From NCBI RefSeq assembly GCF_014698115.1, contig NZ_JACJSJ010000017.1, forward strand, positions 51,921 through 115,920: DNA of 64,000 bases, in the 5' to 3' direction. Each line of letters begins with the position of its first letter. Position 1 is the first letter of the stretch. Origin of the DNA: Nostoc sp. FACHB-973. GTDB lineage: Bacteria; Cyanobacteriota; Cyanobacteriia; Cyanobacteriales; Nostocaceae. The notes below the pieces were generated by a model that was not told the origin of the DNA, searched no databases, and was given only the letters and a program-made list of their open reading frames with translations. Shown here one piece after another: positions 17,401 to 26,264 of this stretch. A program made the position numbers and the translations under genes.

Positions 17401-17846
17401 GGCAGCAATCAAGAAAAGACCTTTGGAAAACTGCCAATAGATTATTACGTGAACCCTTAATGGCTAGCCGTTTAGACCCTGAAGTATTCAAATCGTTTAC
17501 AGCTAATCAAATGGTGGCGATTTTGCAAACAATTGGGCGCGGGATGCGGAATGGATGCCCAGTATCAGTTTACTTCGTGGATGCAGCTTGGGCTAAAAAT
17601 TCAGCAGAAGATAAACCCGACTCTGGGCGAGATAGTATGCTGGTGCAGATGCGAATCATTTTAGAAGAATGTGTCAACCACCCCGATCCTGTAATTCGGG
17701 AAATTTATCAAGAACTTTACGGCGCATTTCTAACACCTTTGCAGCGGATTAAAGGAGTAAAATACCCTGATGAACTAGCTAATTCACAAGATTTGACGTA
17801 TGAAGAAGACGGTTTCAATGATTTTTCAACACTATTGGAGATGTAA
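14433..17846 (+). CDS. DinG/XPD-type helicase of the PIWI-RE island
   Basis: 1137 residues. Helicase motifs: Walker A GLPGSGKTT at residues 241-249 and Walker B VFDEGD with Asp428 (a DEAH-box variant). C-terminal motifs RGVNIVF and QTIGRGMRNG form the second RecA domain. Cys353, Cys369, Cys371 and Cys377 sit between motifs I and II, the position and spacing expected of the iron-sulfur cluster in DinG/XPD helicases. The first 230 residues are extra, and the last 100 may be the Z-type domain of PIWI-RE islands. It overlaps the nuclease gene and is followed after 2 bp by the PIWI gene, so the three are translationally coupled. Expected role: 5'-3' unwinding of DNA during defence. Confidence 0.82.
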   Translation: MRTKPDFWKGADRICWFCVLMKEFINTDSLEYAPLVMSGMASILNAPALEPARQAIFNMRQMSLTFVTQQSVKHAIALYNNHHYCNHTKGTYEIDIETLHFKRTDPLEDSLITQARQILSTPVPYDSYGFTFADPRQPMAVALGEESTAVRMPIAPITAPIAARRTHSLNRQPRGKIRIPLSELRDLAIEMDERERQDPERRAGSWQKRFERFDLMVSEAGKGLRKEEDVLELEDIKHLIGLPGSGKTTILVLIAIWLGLHDYKAMFVFPSIEVARQYMAELAFHQVKVGMLVGQSDETRRRHADNVAEAIATRGNGGFAHTLEQAEVFGMNCVLPAFSTADMSLWGFGYAPCNEILQGGGKQGKMKKCLCPLWTMCGRNKAPRDLLDANIWVGHVRSLDTQISPHAIQEQVRYFELIARTFDVVVFDEGDMVQSVLDGYGAATLSISGSERSIHRVILEQIHNRFARGENYRLFDRDVELYSRDLSEFGNHNTSLITTLQNMSKSRVGERYENQLLTVLRIVSELLNTLKKSSQQNDLDEQEAKLGFSKSRALTEFWEAAAYNAFYDRTGVENPQDFKADLWPRILGYNRETLEKQWKTLISHFRRYLAENLIKRRDAIVEEIAELFLKLCFPDHSPTIEAEDLAKLLITVTFVIVGYQRIVPGTRTMVAEGFIRETIGESTASPELRKFIPESILGSFSGVEYSFSKAQTTRTAAKNVQLSYITFVGAPRMLMHRFHRLLDADDGHPSPAVLITSATSFLEASPAYHINAGPHYLLKPRQSEHKPEQSVYRFKWFPDSERADEPLKYSGAGDVQNHNLKRMVNALVRGGITKSEIYKSMRHFDVKFGIRRKAALVVNSYDQARTIKKYINDYHPEIGRHTKAIVKSLRDGEQPTDFITSAQCEALGDDENCDILIFPMLAIGRGVNIVFTKGDRKLDAAIGSIYFLTRPHPTKNDMQLLYSLAGQATQEFDSRVFSETEDLNAIATSWQQSRKDLWKTANRLLREPLMASRLDPEVFKSFTANQMVAILQTIGRGMRNGCPVSVYFVDAAWAKNSAEDKPDSGRDSMLVQMRIILEECVNHPDPVIREIYQELYGAFLTPLQRIKGVKYPDELANSQDLTYEEDGFNDFSTLLEM

Positions 17847-17848
17847 AA

Positions 17849-20800
17849 ATGAGCGACAATTTTTCTGATGAAATTGAACTTGAAGAAGATTACTCTGAAG
17901 AAGAGGAAGACGAAGAAACTGATGGTAATTTAGTTTCAGATACGTTTTATATTCAGCAAGGGCAAATCAAGCCTGTCAAGAGATTTACCCAAGCCTTCAC
18001 TGTACCGGATAATCTGCGTCCAATCATAGTAGAGGGTTTTACTCTTGCTTGGACAAAGGCAGCTATGTTAGATTTCGCAGATATTCAAAAAGAAACTAAT
18101 ATCAAAAATCTCCCCTATGCCTCATTTCGAGGATTTCTAGAAGTAGTATTAAAAAATGCAGCGCGAATTGAACCAGACGTAGGCCTTACGAAGTTTGCAT
18201 TGAATAGTGCTAAAAGGGGAAGCGATCCAGAACCTTTTGTTTACCTAAATGGTGGTAATGAAGAAGATATCAATCAAATGCTTCGCCCAATTATTAACGA
18301 CTGGTTCACAAATCATCTCAGACCTTTTGCAAAAAAAGAAGACATATCAACGAATATTATTGACCGCTTGCAAGATTTGCAGGAAGGAGGAGAACTTCTG
18401 AAAATTTCTCCATTTAAATCTCAAGTATTCCCTTGGAATTGGTCTAAACAGACAGGTACAACTCAGCCAAAAGATTTAACAGATAAATATGCCTATCGTG
18501 CCATAGTAGATTATGTAGCCCGTCAAATTGCTGGACAAGAGATTTTTCCAGATTTAGGGCCGATAAAACGTATTATTTCCAGCAATTCTGGGATTGTAGA
18601 ATTGATCGCCGATCCGATAACCTTACCTGACACAAAAGGTAAATTCAGTTTTGTGGTGAGCTTGGAAGTAGTAACATATCCTTCTTTGTCTCAACCTTTG
18701 GTGAAAGTTGAGGTTTCCAAACGTCGCTGGTTTACTCAGTTAAAAGATCCTAAATACGATCGTAGGAATATTAGCGGTTTCATATTTTCTCAAGACTATC
18801 CCGATCGCGCCTTTAGCTATCGAGTCAAATGCGAACAAGATAAAAATAACAAGCAAGAGAAGAGGAATTGGCGTTGGGCAACAGATACAGATTTTGAAAT
18901 TCTGCGAAGAGAATTGAAACTGCCTCTGGAATCTTTTGATGGGCAACAAATCGCTTTGGGGAAAGCCTCTACTGATAGCTGTGAGGTAGTTTTAACTTAC
19001 CGGAATGGACTTCAAGATATTTCAGAAGACGACGAAAATAGTTCAGAAGGATACGGTATTGAAACAGGTGTACCAGAGATTGATAAATTAGATGCCTTAG
19101 AAGCGATCGCTAAAATTCTTAACCCATTAGGAATCCAAATATTCGATGGTTACACAAAAGTACCATCTAAGCACAAACTAGATGATACAGCATCGCGGAT
19201 GATTAATCTTCCTACACTGCTTGGTGGGGTTTTGGAAGCTCATGAGACAAATTCCGACTTGGAGCTTACTGCGAAATACCTCGATCAACTCAACGACAGT
19301 CAAATCGATAGCTTGCTACGCAAACACTTTGACATCCGTTTAGAAGAGATTGAGTGGGGAAGAAAAGCTCTTGAATTTAATAGATTTACGCCAAATCAAA
19401 CGAATGCTTTCCAAACTATCATTCAGGCAAACCAAGCAGCGATGCAGCGATTATATCCTAATGAGCAACCGAGACTGTTTATATTTTATGAAGCTGATTT
19501 GGAGGCAGAAGCAAAGCTATTGCAGAAAATTACTAAAGTTTTGTGGGGAAACACACTTGAAATTATTATTAATCGCTTGCCAGCAAATACTCACGGGCCA
19601 CGAGAGGTTTTACCTGGTAAAGAGTTGAAAAATAAGGAGCGATCGCGCCAGCGAATTGAAGCATGGAAATCCACTGCAAAACAGATTGAAGACACCAATA
19701 AACCAACTTTCTCCTTGATAATGGCACGGCAATTTTACCCAGATCCAACTGGTGAAAAATCTCCTAAACCTGACGATAAAGTTAACAAACCTTCAACCCG
19801 CCAAGCACTTGCAAAAATTGGTAGTGGCGTGCAATTTCTTCTACCCATTGCAAAGACACGTAAAACAAAGCATCTCAAACTTGCAGACTTCTTCCATCGG
19901 ATGCAGTCGGCTCTGAAAGATTTGTTCTCGGCTCATTCTGGTCGGATTGATGGTATAAAAGAAAAGGTTGACAAGTACTTGCAAAATATCCCACCAGAAG
20001 CTAGACCAAAAGAAATTTTAGGATTCACAATCGTCCGTAAACAAAGGGGTCGCCTTCGTGGTGTTATTGAGAATACATTTTTAGCAGTGGTAATGCGCCT
20101 CAACGTAGATACAGGAAAATGTGAGCTTTGCTGTGCTTACGAGAAAGGAAATTTAGTAATCAGCCCGTGGTTTAGCTTTTCTGATGCACTAGGTTTTATT
20201 GCCCAACTTACTCCAATCAAACTAGCTGATAAGCGTAATGTGTCTCAAACTCGATTCATGGACTTTGTAAAACAGATTGTTTCTAACTCTGTGGAAGATG
20301 GGATGCAACCATTGGTTATGATTGATTCTTCCAACTGCGTTCAACTGTGGGATTGGCTTGCTGATAGCAGAATTAATGCTAATCAAATTAACCTTGGTCA
20401 GCAGTCTGAGAATATGCAGGATGAATGGCAAGGCGCACGTCTAATTCGCATTCGCCAAGAACTTGCCCCTGGAATTATTGAGAAAAAAGCTAGACATTTA
20501 ATAGAGACTTCTTTAGAAGATACCAGAACTAAAGAAGAACTAAACAAACTACCCCCTACGCTGAAAATTCCTTCAGCTTCTAGTGCGACTGGGTTATTTC
20601 GACTCAGCGCTACTAACCAAACTGGATGTGTGGCTTATCTATCTGTGGCACGTGAAGCACCACATCAATATTCACGTGGGCAAAGTTGTTATCGTTCAAC
20701 CCAGACCCTAGCCAACAAAGTTGGGTTAAAGATAAGTCAACTCTCTACAAAAGCTCCATTTGTAGGTCGCTGGCCTTCTCCAAATCCCCTTGAGATTGTT

Positions 20801-20989
20801 GTTACCTTGAGACAACCAGAAGATAATCCTGATGATCTAGCTGCCCTTGTGGAGTCACTGCGCTATGGCTTTGGTCACTACAGCGATTGGACAGGTTTGC
20901 CTGCTCCCCTATTTTTTGAGCGTGTTGTACGAGACTACATCAGTGAATTTGCGATCGCAGATGAGGAAACTGAAGCAGAGCTAGATTAA
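17849..20989 (+). CDS. PIWI-RE family protein
   Basis: 1046 residues. The very acidic N-terminus (about 1-30) is followed by an X-type N-terminal region, a central MID-like part and a C-terminal RNase H-like PIWI module. Recognisable pieces: AVVMRLNVDTG and VMIDSSNC in the RNase H fold, an Arg/Glu-containing RIRQELAPG segment, and the family-like C-terminus HYSDWTGLPAPLFFERVV. The PIWI-RE family was described computationally as a three-gene island with a DinG-like helicase and an REase-like protein, exactly the neighbours here. Whether the RNase H site is catalytic cannot be judged by eye. A guide-dependent role against plasmids or phages is inferred. Confidence 0.8.
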   Translation: MSDNFSDEIELEEDYSEEEEDEETDGNLVSDTFYIQQGQIKPVKRFTQAFTVPDNLRPIIVEGFTLAWTKAAMLDFADIQKETNIKNLPYASFRGFLEVVLKNAARIEPDVGLTKFALNSAKRGSDPEPFVYLNGGNEEDINQMLRPIINDWFTNHLRPFAKKEDISTNIIDRLQDLQEGGELLKISPFKSQVFPWNWSKQTGTTQPKDLTDKYAYRAIVDYVARQIAGQEIFPDLGPIKRIISSNSGIVELIADPITLPDTKGKFSFVVSLEVVTYPSLSQPLVKVEVSKRRWFTQLKDPKYDRRNISGFIFSQDYPDRAFSYRVKCEQDKNNKQEKRNWRWATDTDFEILRRELKLPLESFDGQQIALGKASTDSCEVVLTYRNGLQDISEDDENSSEGYGIETGVPEIDKLDALEAIAKILNPLGIQIFDGYTKVPSKHKLDDTASRMINLPTLLGGVLEAHETNSDLELTAKYLDQLNDSQIDSLLRKHFDIRLEEIEWGRKALEFNRFTPNQTNAFQTIIQANQAAMQRLYPNEQPRLFIFYEADLEAEAKLLQKITKVLWGNTLEIIINRLPANTHGPREVLPGKELKNKERSRQRIEAWKSTAKQIEDTNKPTFSLIMARQFYPDPTGEKSPKPDDKVNKPSTRQALAKIGSGVQFLLPIAKTRKTKHLKLADFFHRMQSALKDLFSAHSGRIDGIKEKVDKYLQNIPPEARPKEILGFTIVRKQRGRLRGVIENTFLAVVMRLNVDTGKCELCCAYEKGNLVISPWFSFSDALGFIAQLTPIKLADKRNVSQTRFMDFVKQIVSNSVEDGMQPLVMIDSSNCVQLWDWLADSRINANQINLGQQSENMQDEWQGARLIRIRQELAPGIIEKKARHLIETSLEDTRTKEELNKLPPTLKIPSASSATGLFRLSATNQTGCVAYLSVAREAPHQYSRGQSCYRSTQTLANKVGLKISQLSTKAPFVGRWPSPNPLEIVVTLRQPEDNPDDLAALVESLRYGFGHYSDWTGLPAPLFFERVVRDYISEFAIADEETEAELD

Positions 20990-21138
20990 TGATCTACCAA
21001 AAGTGCAATTCCTGGGGTTTTTGCTAGCCTACGCCAAGCCGGATAATTTGGGCAGAAGACGGGGGACGTTATACATTAATAAGTGTGTCTGCAATACCGG
21101 ACTTGTTCTGGCTTAGTCTCAATAGCAAAGGTTTGGAG

Positions 21139-22620
21139 ATGTTTACTTTATCAGAAACTTCTATCCTGGCAGCAATCCTGGTGGTAGCTTTAGGCATTTT
21201 GGGTTGGGGCTTTTATCGCGCCAGACCTTTTGGAAAGCTAGGAATCTTGGCCTGGTTACAGTCGGTGGTGTTGATGACTCCGTGGCTACTGTTTTTTGGA
21301 TTGTTTGCTGTAGGAATTTACATCAACATAGCAGGTATATTGTTCCTAGTGGTGACTTCTGCTGGATTGTACATCTACTTGGGCAGCCAGTTACGGGCAG
21401 CTGGCCAAGATGCCATACTCAAGGAGCGGGCAACTCAAAGACTCGCCGCCCAGTCCTTACCTGAAGAAAATTCCCCACAACCAACAGTAATAGAACTCAA
21501 ACCCCAGATTCCACCGATACCAGAAGATGACTTGAGTGCAATTAAAAGCATTTTCGGTATTGATACGTTTTTCGCCACAGAAACCATCCCCTACCAAGAT
21601 GGAGCGATTTTTAAAGGCAATCTGCGGGGAGAACCAGAAGAAATTCACAACCGTTTGACTGCTAGTTTACGAGAACGGCTTGGCGATCGCTATCGCTTGT
21701 TTTTAGTCGAAAATACAGATGGTAGACCAGTGGTGATTGTTCTCCCCAGTCGCAACGATCCCCGTCCCATGCAGTTATCGCAAAAGGCTTTTGCAGGTAT
21801 TCTGTTGATAGCGACCATAGCCACAAATTTAGAAGCTGCGGGATTACTGCTGAATTTTGATTTCTTTACCAGTCCTGGAAGATTCACAGAAGCTTTGCCC
21901 ATAGGCGCTGGTATATTTGCGATTTTAGTAGCTCATGAAATCGGTCATTGGTTACTTGCTCGCCGTCACCAAATCCGCCTTAGCTGGCCTTTCTTTCTAC
22001 CCGCTGTGCAAATTGGCTCCTTTGGTGCAATTACCCGCTTTGAGTCTCTATTACCCAACCGGAAAGTATTATTTGATATTGCCTTGGCAGGACCAGCCGC
22101 AGGTGGTATCGTTTCTTTGGTAATGCTGATTGCTGGTTTGCTGCTTTCTCACCCAGGTAGCTTATTTCAATTGCCAAATCAGTTTTTCCAAGGGTCAATT
22201 TTGGTGGGAAGCTTAGCGCGAGTTGTGCTTGGTTCTGCCTTACAGTCGCCTTCGGTAAGCATTCATCCTTTAGTGGTGATTGGTTGGTTAGGGCTAGTAA
22301 TTACCGCTTTGAACTTAATGCCCGCCGGACAACTAGATGGTGGCCGCATTGTCCAGGCGATTTACGGACGCAAAACCGCAGGACGAGCAACTGTGGCAAC
22401 TCTAATTTTACTGGTGCTAGTGTCTCTCGGTAATGTTCTGGCCATGTACTGGGCGATCGTGATTTTCTTCTTGCAACGAGATTTAGAACGCCCCAGCTTG
22501 AATGAAATCACTGAACCCGATGATGCTAGAGCCGCTTTGGGTCTTTTGGCTCTATTCTTGATGATTACTACCCTTTTACCGCTGACTCCTGGCTTGGCTG
22601 GACGTTTGGGAATAGGGTAA
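21139..22620 (+). CDS. Site-2 protease family membrane metallopeptidase
   Basis: 493 residues from ATG 21139 (AAAGG 7 bp before). Several transmembrane helices and the zinc motif HEIGHW near residue 266; a second conserved NLMPAGQLDGGRI supplies the third ligand (Asp). This is the cyanobacterial/plastid EGY1-like branch of M50 proteases, which have an N-terminal hydrophobic hairpin and a soluble domain (about 110-215) before the catalytic core. It acts within the membrane, probably on anti-sigma factors or photosynthetic membrane proteins. An upstream GTG at 21085 is in frame but less likely. Confidence 0.88.
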   Translation: MFTLSETSILAAILVVALGILGWGFYRARPFGKLGILAWLQSVVLMTPWLLFFGLFAVGIYINIAGILFLVVTSAGLYIYLGSQLRAAGQDAILKERATQRLAAQSLPEENSPQPTVIELKPQIPPIPEDDLSAIKSIFGIDTFFATETIPYQDGAIFKGNLRGEPEEIHNRLTASLRERLGDRYRLFLVENTDGRPVVIVLPSRNDPRPMQLSQKAFAGILLIATIATNLEAAGLLLNFDFFTSPGRFTEALPIGAGIFAILVAHEIGHWLLARRHQIRLSWPFFLPAVQIGSFGAITRFESLLPNRKVLFDIALAGPAAGGIVSLVMLIAGLLLSHPGSLFQLPNQFFQGSILVGSLARVVLGSALQSPSVSIHPLVVIGWLGLVITALNLMPAGQLDGGRIVQAIYGRKTAGRATVATLILLVLVSLGNVLAMYWAIVIFFLQRDLERPSLNEITEPDDARAALGLLALFLMITTLLPLTPGLAGRLGIG

Positions 22621-22675
22621 GAGTGCTGCAATACGGTTCAGTTAAGGAAATTTATCGGTTGAGGTAGGCAGGGGG

Positions 22676-22860
22676 AGCAGGGGATGCAGGGGGAGAAAAA
22701 AGGCTTATCTGAACCGTATTGAAGAGTGCTGAGTTAAGAGTTAGGAGTTAGGAGTTAAGAGTTAGGAGTTAAGAGTGAGGAGTGAAGAGTTAAAAGTTAT
22801 TCTCTTAGTCTGCTTGTCTCCCTCATCTCCCAACTTCCCACTCCCCATTCCCCAATCTTT
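22676..22860. repeat. Short tandem repeats, convergent gene gap
   Basis: GGGGGAGCAGGGG block, then repeated AGAGTTAGGAGTTA units, then CCCACTCCCCATTCCCC. It lies between two converging genes and probably acts as a shared transcription end. Confidence 0.6.
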
Positions 22861-24108
22861 CTATGGTTTCCAACCGGCAAGTAAATTTGGGTAAATCGTT
22901 GGTGTGGGAAAAATTTTCTGGAAACTAGTTTGACGAACTAGGGGTTTTTCTTTGCTCATGTTCCAGAGAGTTTCATAGAAAAAGAAAGAGACTCCAGCAA
23001 AGTTGCGATCGCGTACTTTTTGCACTTGTGTCTGAATCTGTTGCATGGATACAGATCTGTTTTTTAAACCAGCTAAAATGCCAATACTGACCGGAATATG
23101 GCTCTTTGCAGCTTTCACTTCTGGATACTCTAACTCACTAACAAAAACATTCAAGTCATCCCGATAGATTTGCAAAACCAAATCTTCAACAATTCCCATC
23201 CTTTCCCACTTCTGCCAATCTGCTAAAAAGTATTCGTAGGAAAAACGTTGAGGATTAGGTGCAACAGAAACGAGGCAATCTTTTTTAGTGGCTTTAATGG
23301 TTGTGAATACCCGCTTCATAAAGTCGGTGATTTTGTTAGCTCTCCAACGTACCCATTCTGGATCTTTAGAATTTTTAGAGGGAGCTTGACCACGGTGTTC
23401 TTTTTTATAAAGTGCCACTGTATAAGCATCGTATCCTAATTCTGAAGGTAAGCCAAAATGGTCATCAAATTGAATGCCGTCGATATCGTAATTTCTAACA
23501 ATTTCAACAATTAAATCTTGAATAAATTGTTGCACTTCTGGGCGAAAAGGATTTAGCCAAACCCGATTATGTGTGCCTTCTTTGACAATCCTTGTCCCAT
23601 CGCTGCGACTGGTGAGCCATTGGGGACGATTTTTAGCCAGTAGGGAATCCGCTGGTGCCATAAACCCAAATTCAAACCAGGGAATGACTGTTAACCCTTT
23701 TTGGTGTCCCACATCCACAATTTCTTTGAGGATGTCTCGCCCTTGCAGTCCAGGTGTAGGGTCGATCGCTCGCCCAATTACTTTGGCTGCAACTTTGCTA
23801 GGATACAATGTATACCCCCAATTCCAAACTGCTGGATATACGGTGTTAAAATTAAGTTCATCGAGGCGTTGCAAAGATCCCTTCAGGCGATCGCGCTCGA
23901 ATAACACATCACTGTCAATATTTGTTAACCACACTCCCCTTAACTCAGATGTCGGTAATCTCTGAGGAGTAGTTTGAGCATTTAACGGAAACGATAACAT
24001 CACCGTAGTTACCACGCTCAAGGTAAGCATCACCAGAAATAACCCCGACTTTCGGCTTTGGCGAATATTCCAAAACCCAACACACCACTTTACAAACCTT
24101 TTCATCAT
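22861..24108 (-). CDS. Family 10-like glycosyl hydrolase (GHL10/DUF187), secreted
   Basis: 415 residues. A hydrophobic signal segment at about 20-45 ends near PLNAQTT, so the protein is exported. The catalytic domain begins with the family signature ELRGVWLTNIDSDVLF and contains NTVYPAVWNWGYTLYPS, VIPWFEFGF, DGIQFDDHFGLP and SVAPNPQRF. GHL10 proteins are TIM-barrel glycosidases, some acting on cell-wall or exopolysaccharide glycans. Glu in WFEFGF and Asp in QFDDH are candidate acid residues. Convergent with the site-2 protease gene. Confidence 0.88.
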   Translation of the reverse strand: MMKRFVKWCVGFWNIRQSRKSGLFLVMLTLSVVTTVMLSFPLNAQTTPQRLPTSELRGVWLTNIDSDVLFERDRLKGSLQRLDELNFNTVYPAVWNWGYTLYPSKVAAKVIGRAIDPTPGLQGRDILKEIVDVGHQKGLTVIPWFEFGFMAPADSLLAKNRPQWLTSRSDGTRIVKEGTHNRVWLNPFRPEVQQFIQDLIVEIVRNYDIDGIQFDDHFGLPSELGYDAYTVALYKKEHRGQAPSKNSKDPEWVRWRANKITDFMKRVFTTIKATKKDCLVSVAPNPQRFSYEYFLADWQKWERMGIVEDLVLQIYRDDLNVFVSELEYPEVKAAKSHIPVSIGILAGLKNRSVSMQQIQTQVQKVRDRNFAGVSFFFYETLWNMSKEKPLVRQTSFQKIFPTPTIYPNLLAGWKP

Positions 24109-24149
24109 CTACCAAAAGTGCGATCGAATTATCGTTTCGATTGTATGCG

Positions 24150-24265
24150 GTAAAAGGGGCTGGGGACTGGGGACTAGGGACTGGGGACTAGGAAAAGTTT
24201 TATGAATGCCCAATTATCAATCCCCGATTCCCAGTACCCAATCCCCAATCCCCAGTCCCCATTCA
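24150..24265. repeat. GGGGACT tandem repeats
   Basis: GGGGACTGGGGACTAGGG units followed by the complementary ATCCCCAGTCCCC units, separated by about 45 bp. The two halves can fold into a hairpin downstream of the secreted repeat protein gene. Confidence 0.6.
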
Positions 24266-25396
24266 CTATTGGCCGCTGGCTGTAATCTGATTCCAAGCTT
24301 TAACTACCACTTGTAAATTGCTTGGCAGGTTATTTCGAGAAATATCGTTATACTGAACCGTATTCTTTTGGCTGGTGAGAGTGTAGGTGATATAGTCAGC
24401 AGCACCGCTGGGTGCTGGGTAACTCAGATTCTGGAATTGACTAAATTTATAGCGTTCTAGCGATCGCAAAAATTGTCGCACCTGTTGTAAAGAAACGCGG
24501 CGAACACTACGTTCAGAATCATTAGCATCACCAATCCGCACGCGAATCAATTGCCCATTTTTGAGTAAAACAGTCTCGTAGGTTCTACCAGCAAACCCAC
24601 CACTGGAAATTTGCCGAAATACTACATCTCGATCTAAAGCTGGTGGTAACTCACCGACTGGAATTCGCACAGGTGTCAGTGTACCTTGGTTAGCTTTTTC
24701 ACTCAGCCGAACTATCGAACCTGTTTGATTGGTATGATAAACCAAGGTTTTTTCGCGTCCACCAACAACTACCCGCCAACCTGGTACCAAAGCTTGGGTA
24801 CAGAATTCATCAGGATTCGCTAATTCTAAACAGCCATTTCTCCAAGTTTGCTGTTGAAATTCAACAATCGTTAGCCGAGAAATCGGCTGTTGTAAACGTC
24901 TAGATGCAGCTTGCAAAACAGCATTTTTTACAGATGTGGGTAATTTATCTGAAGGATTATTTGCCGAAGCTAAACGTAGCGATCGCCCGTTGCTATTAGT
25001 ATGATAAATCCAATTTTCTTTGCCATTAGACACCACAACCCGCCAACCAGGAACTAAGGCTTCGGTGCAGGCTTCATCTGGTTGAGGTAATTCCAAACAG
25101 CCATTAGCCCAAGTCTGTTGATTATAGTTGGTAATTTTCAGTTCTCTAGTCGAAATTCCCTCTTTGCGGGCTAAATCTTGCAGCACTGCGTTAGCTACTG
25201 GACGCGGCAAGCGATTTGATTTAATATTGTCTTTAGAAACATCAGTGCTTGTTTCTAGTGAAAAGTTTGCAGAACCCGCTGTGGCATTTTTAATGAGTGT
25301 TAAACTGCTGGTAACAGATAAAATACCAGTCAAAACTAAAGCCGTGAAAATTCGTGCTTGATTCTTGCTAAGATAAGTTTTTGCCATGATTTTCAT
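24266..25396 (-). CDS. Secreted cyanobacterial protein with two internal repeats
   Basis: 376 residues. An N-terminal hydrophobic stretch (about 15-40, ending NATAGS) indicates export. Two about 75-residue repeats follow, each with QQTW-NGCLEL, PDE-CT-ALVPGWRVVV and a YHTN end; each repeat holds two conserved Cys that could form a disulfide. The C-terminal 130 residues are different (beta-rich, no motif I know). I do not recognise a function. The fairly long 5' region and solitary position suggest its own promoter. Confidence 0.8.
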   Translation of the reverse strand: MKIMAKTYLSKNQARIFTALVLTGILSVTSSLTLIKNATAGSANFSLETSTDVSKDNIKSNRLPRPVANAVLQDLARKEGISTRELKITNYNQQTWANGCLELPQPDEACTEALVPGWRVVVSNGKENWIYHTNSNGRSLRLASANNPSDKLPTSVKNAVLQAASRRLQQPISRLTIVEFQQQTWRNGCLELANPDEFCTQALVPGWRVVVGGREKTLVYHTNQTGSIVRLSEKANQGTLTPVRIPVGELPPALDRDVVFRQISSGGFAGRTYETVLLKNGQLIRVRIGDANDSERSVRRVSLQQVRQFLRSLERYKFSQFQNLSYPAPSGAADYITYTLTSQKNTVQYNDISRNNLPSNLQVVVKAWNQITASGQ

Positions 25397-25760
25397 ACTA
25401 ATATAGTCCTATTAGTCAATAGTTATAAAACTAATAAATAATATCCACCAATTCAGGACAATAAAATACATAATCCCCGAACTTCAGTACTTAGGATTAG
25501 TTTAATGTTTGTCTTTTGAAGCAGATATAAAGACAGACGCTAATGTAATGATTCTTTGTTCCTGAACTAGACTTGATGCAAACCAAAGAACCCAAACCTT
25601 CTAATTTGACAACATTTTTGGCTGTGCGGCAAAAACCTTTCCTACGTGATACCAATTTGAAAAATGATTCCGACAGATGGAACCACACCAAGCCATACAC
25701 ACTCAGGTTATTCCCAATCCAAAATCTAAAATTTAAAATCCAAAATTGATAAACTCTCTC
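25397..25760. other. Intergenic region
   Basis: A 58-codon plus-strand frame (25575-25750) and a minus-strand frame at 25497-25700 overlap here. Neither resembles a known protein, and the former ends in the ATCCAAA repeat, so I treat both as non-coding. AATCTAAAATTTAAAATCC repeat units lie at 25719-25747. Confidence 0.5.
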
Positions 25761-26264
25761 TTAGGCGCTAATCGCTTGTTGTTCAGATTCAACTAACTGA
25801 TTGTTAGGTACATCGAATCTAATAGTAGTAGATGCCCAGTCTTTGAAATCGGGTGCTAGCCAGACTAGTTTGCGGAGAATTTCATCATTGATCCACAACA
25901 CCAAGGGAAACTTAAATTGTTTGCGAAACTCATCTCGCATGATGTTGGTACTGATGATGAGTTGATTAATTGCTACTACAGATTCTAAACCCCGTACCAT
26001 CAAAGCTTCGGGTTGAGTAACACCAATTGTAGTTGCAATAGCCGTGTACAATGTTTCAGTTGCAGGTGTAAGCAGGATTTCCGGGATGTCTGCTGATGAA
26101 AATTCAGTTAACAAATTCAGAATTTGCTGCTGTCTTTCAACACAGTTACAACATACTAGTATCAGTGAAAACTCTCCAGCAGAAACCATCATTGCCCTTG
26201 CGAGTCTCTTAGTGGCTGCTGTGTTGCTAACTATAGCGTTTTCCGAATTAGTTAAGCTGATCAT
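25761..26264 (-). CDS. Orphan N-terminal domain of large cyanobacterial TPR-type proteins
   Basis: 167 residues. The central part (FSLILVCCNCVERQQQIL, then EALMVRGLESV, LVLWINDEILRKLVWLAPDF and DWASTTIRFDV) resembles, from memory, the N-terminal domain that precedes TPR or ATPase regions in large cyanobacterial regulatory proteins. Here the frame ends just after that domain with a normal stop, so it is a domain-only relative or a truncated gene. No membrane segment or signal. Function unknown. Confidence 0.6.
   Translation of the reverse strand: MISLTNSENAIVSNTAATKRLARAMMVSAGEFSLILVCCNCVERQQQILNLLTEFSSADIPEILLTPATETLYTAIATTIGVTQPEALMVRGLESVVAINQLIISTNIMRDEFRKQFKFPLVLWINDEILRKLVWLAPDFKDWASTTIRFDVPNNQLVESEQQAISA

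Noticed and set aside
25497..25750. Two short frames (67 codons minus, 58 codons plus)
   Set aside because: They overlap each other, the plus one ends inside an ATCCAAA repeat, and neither resembles a protein I know.
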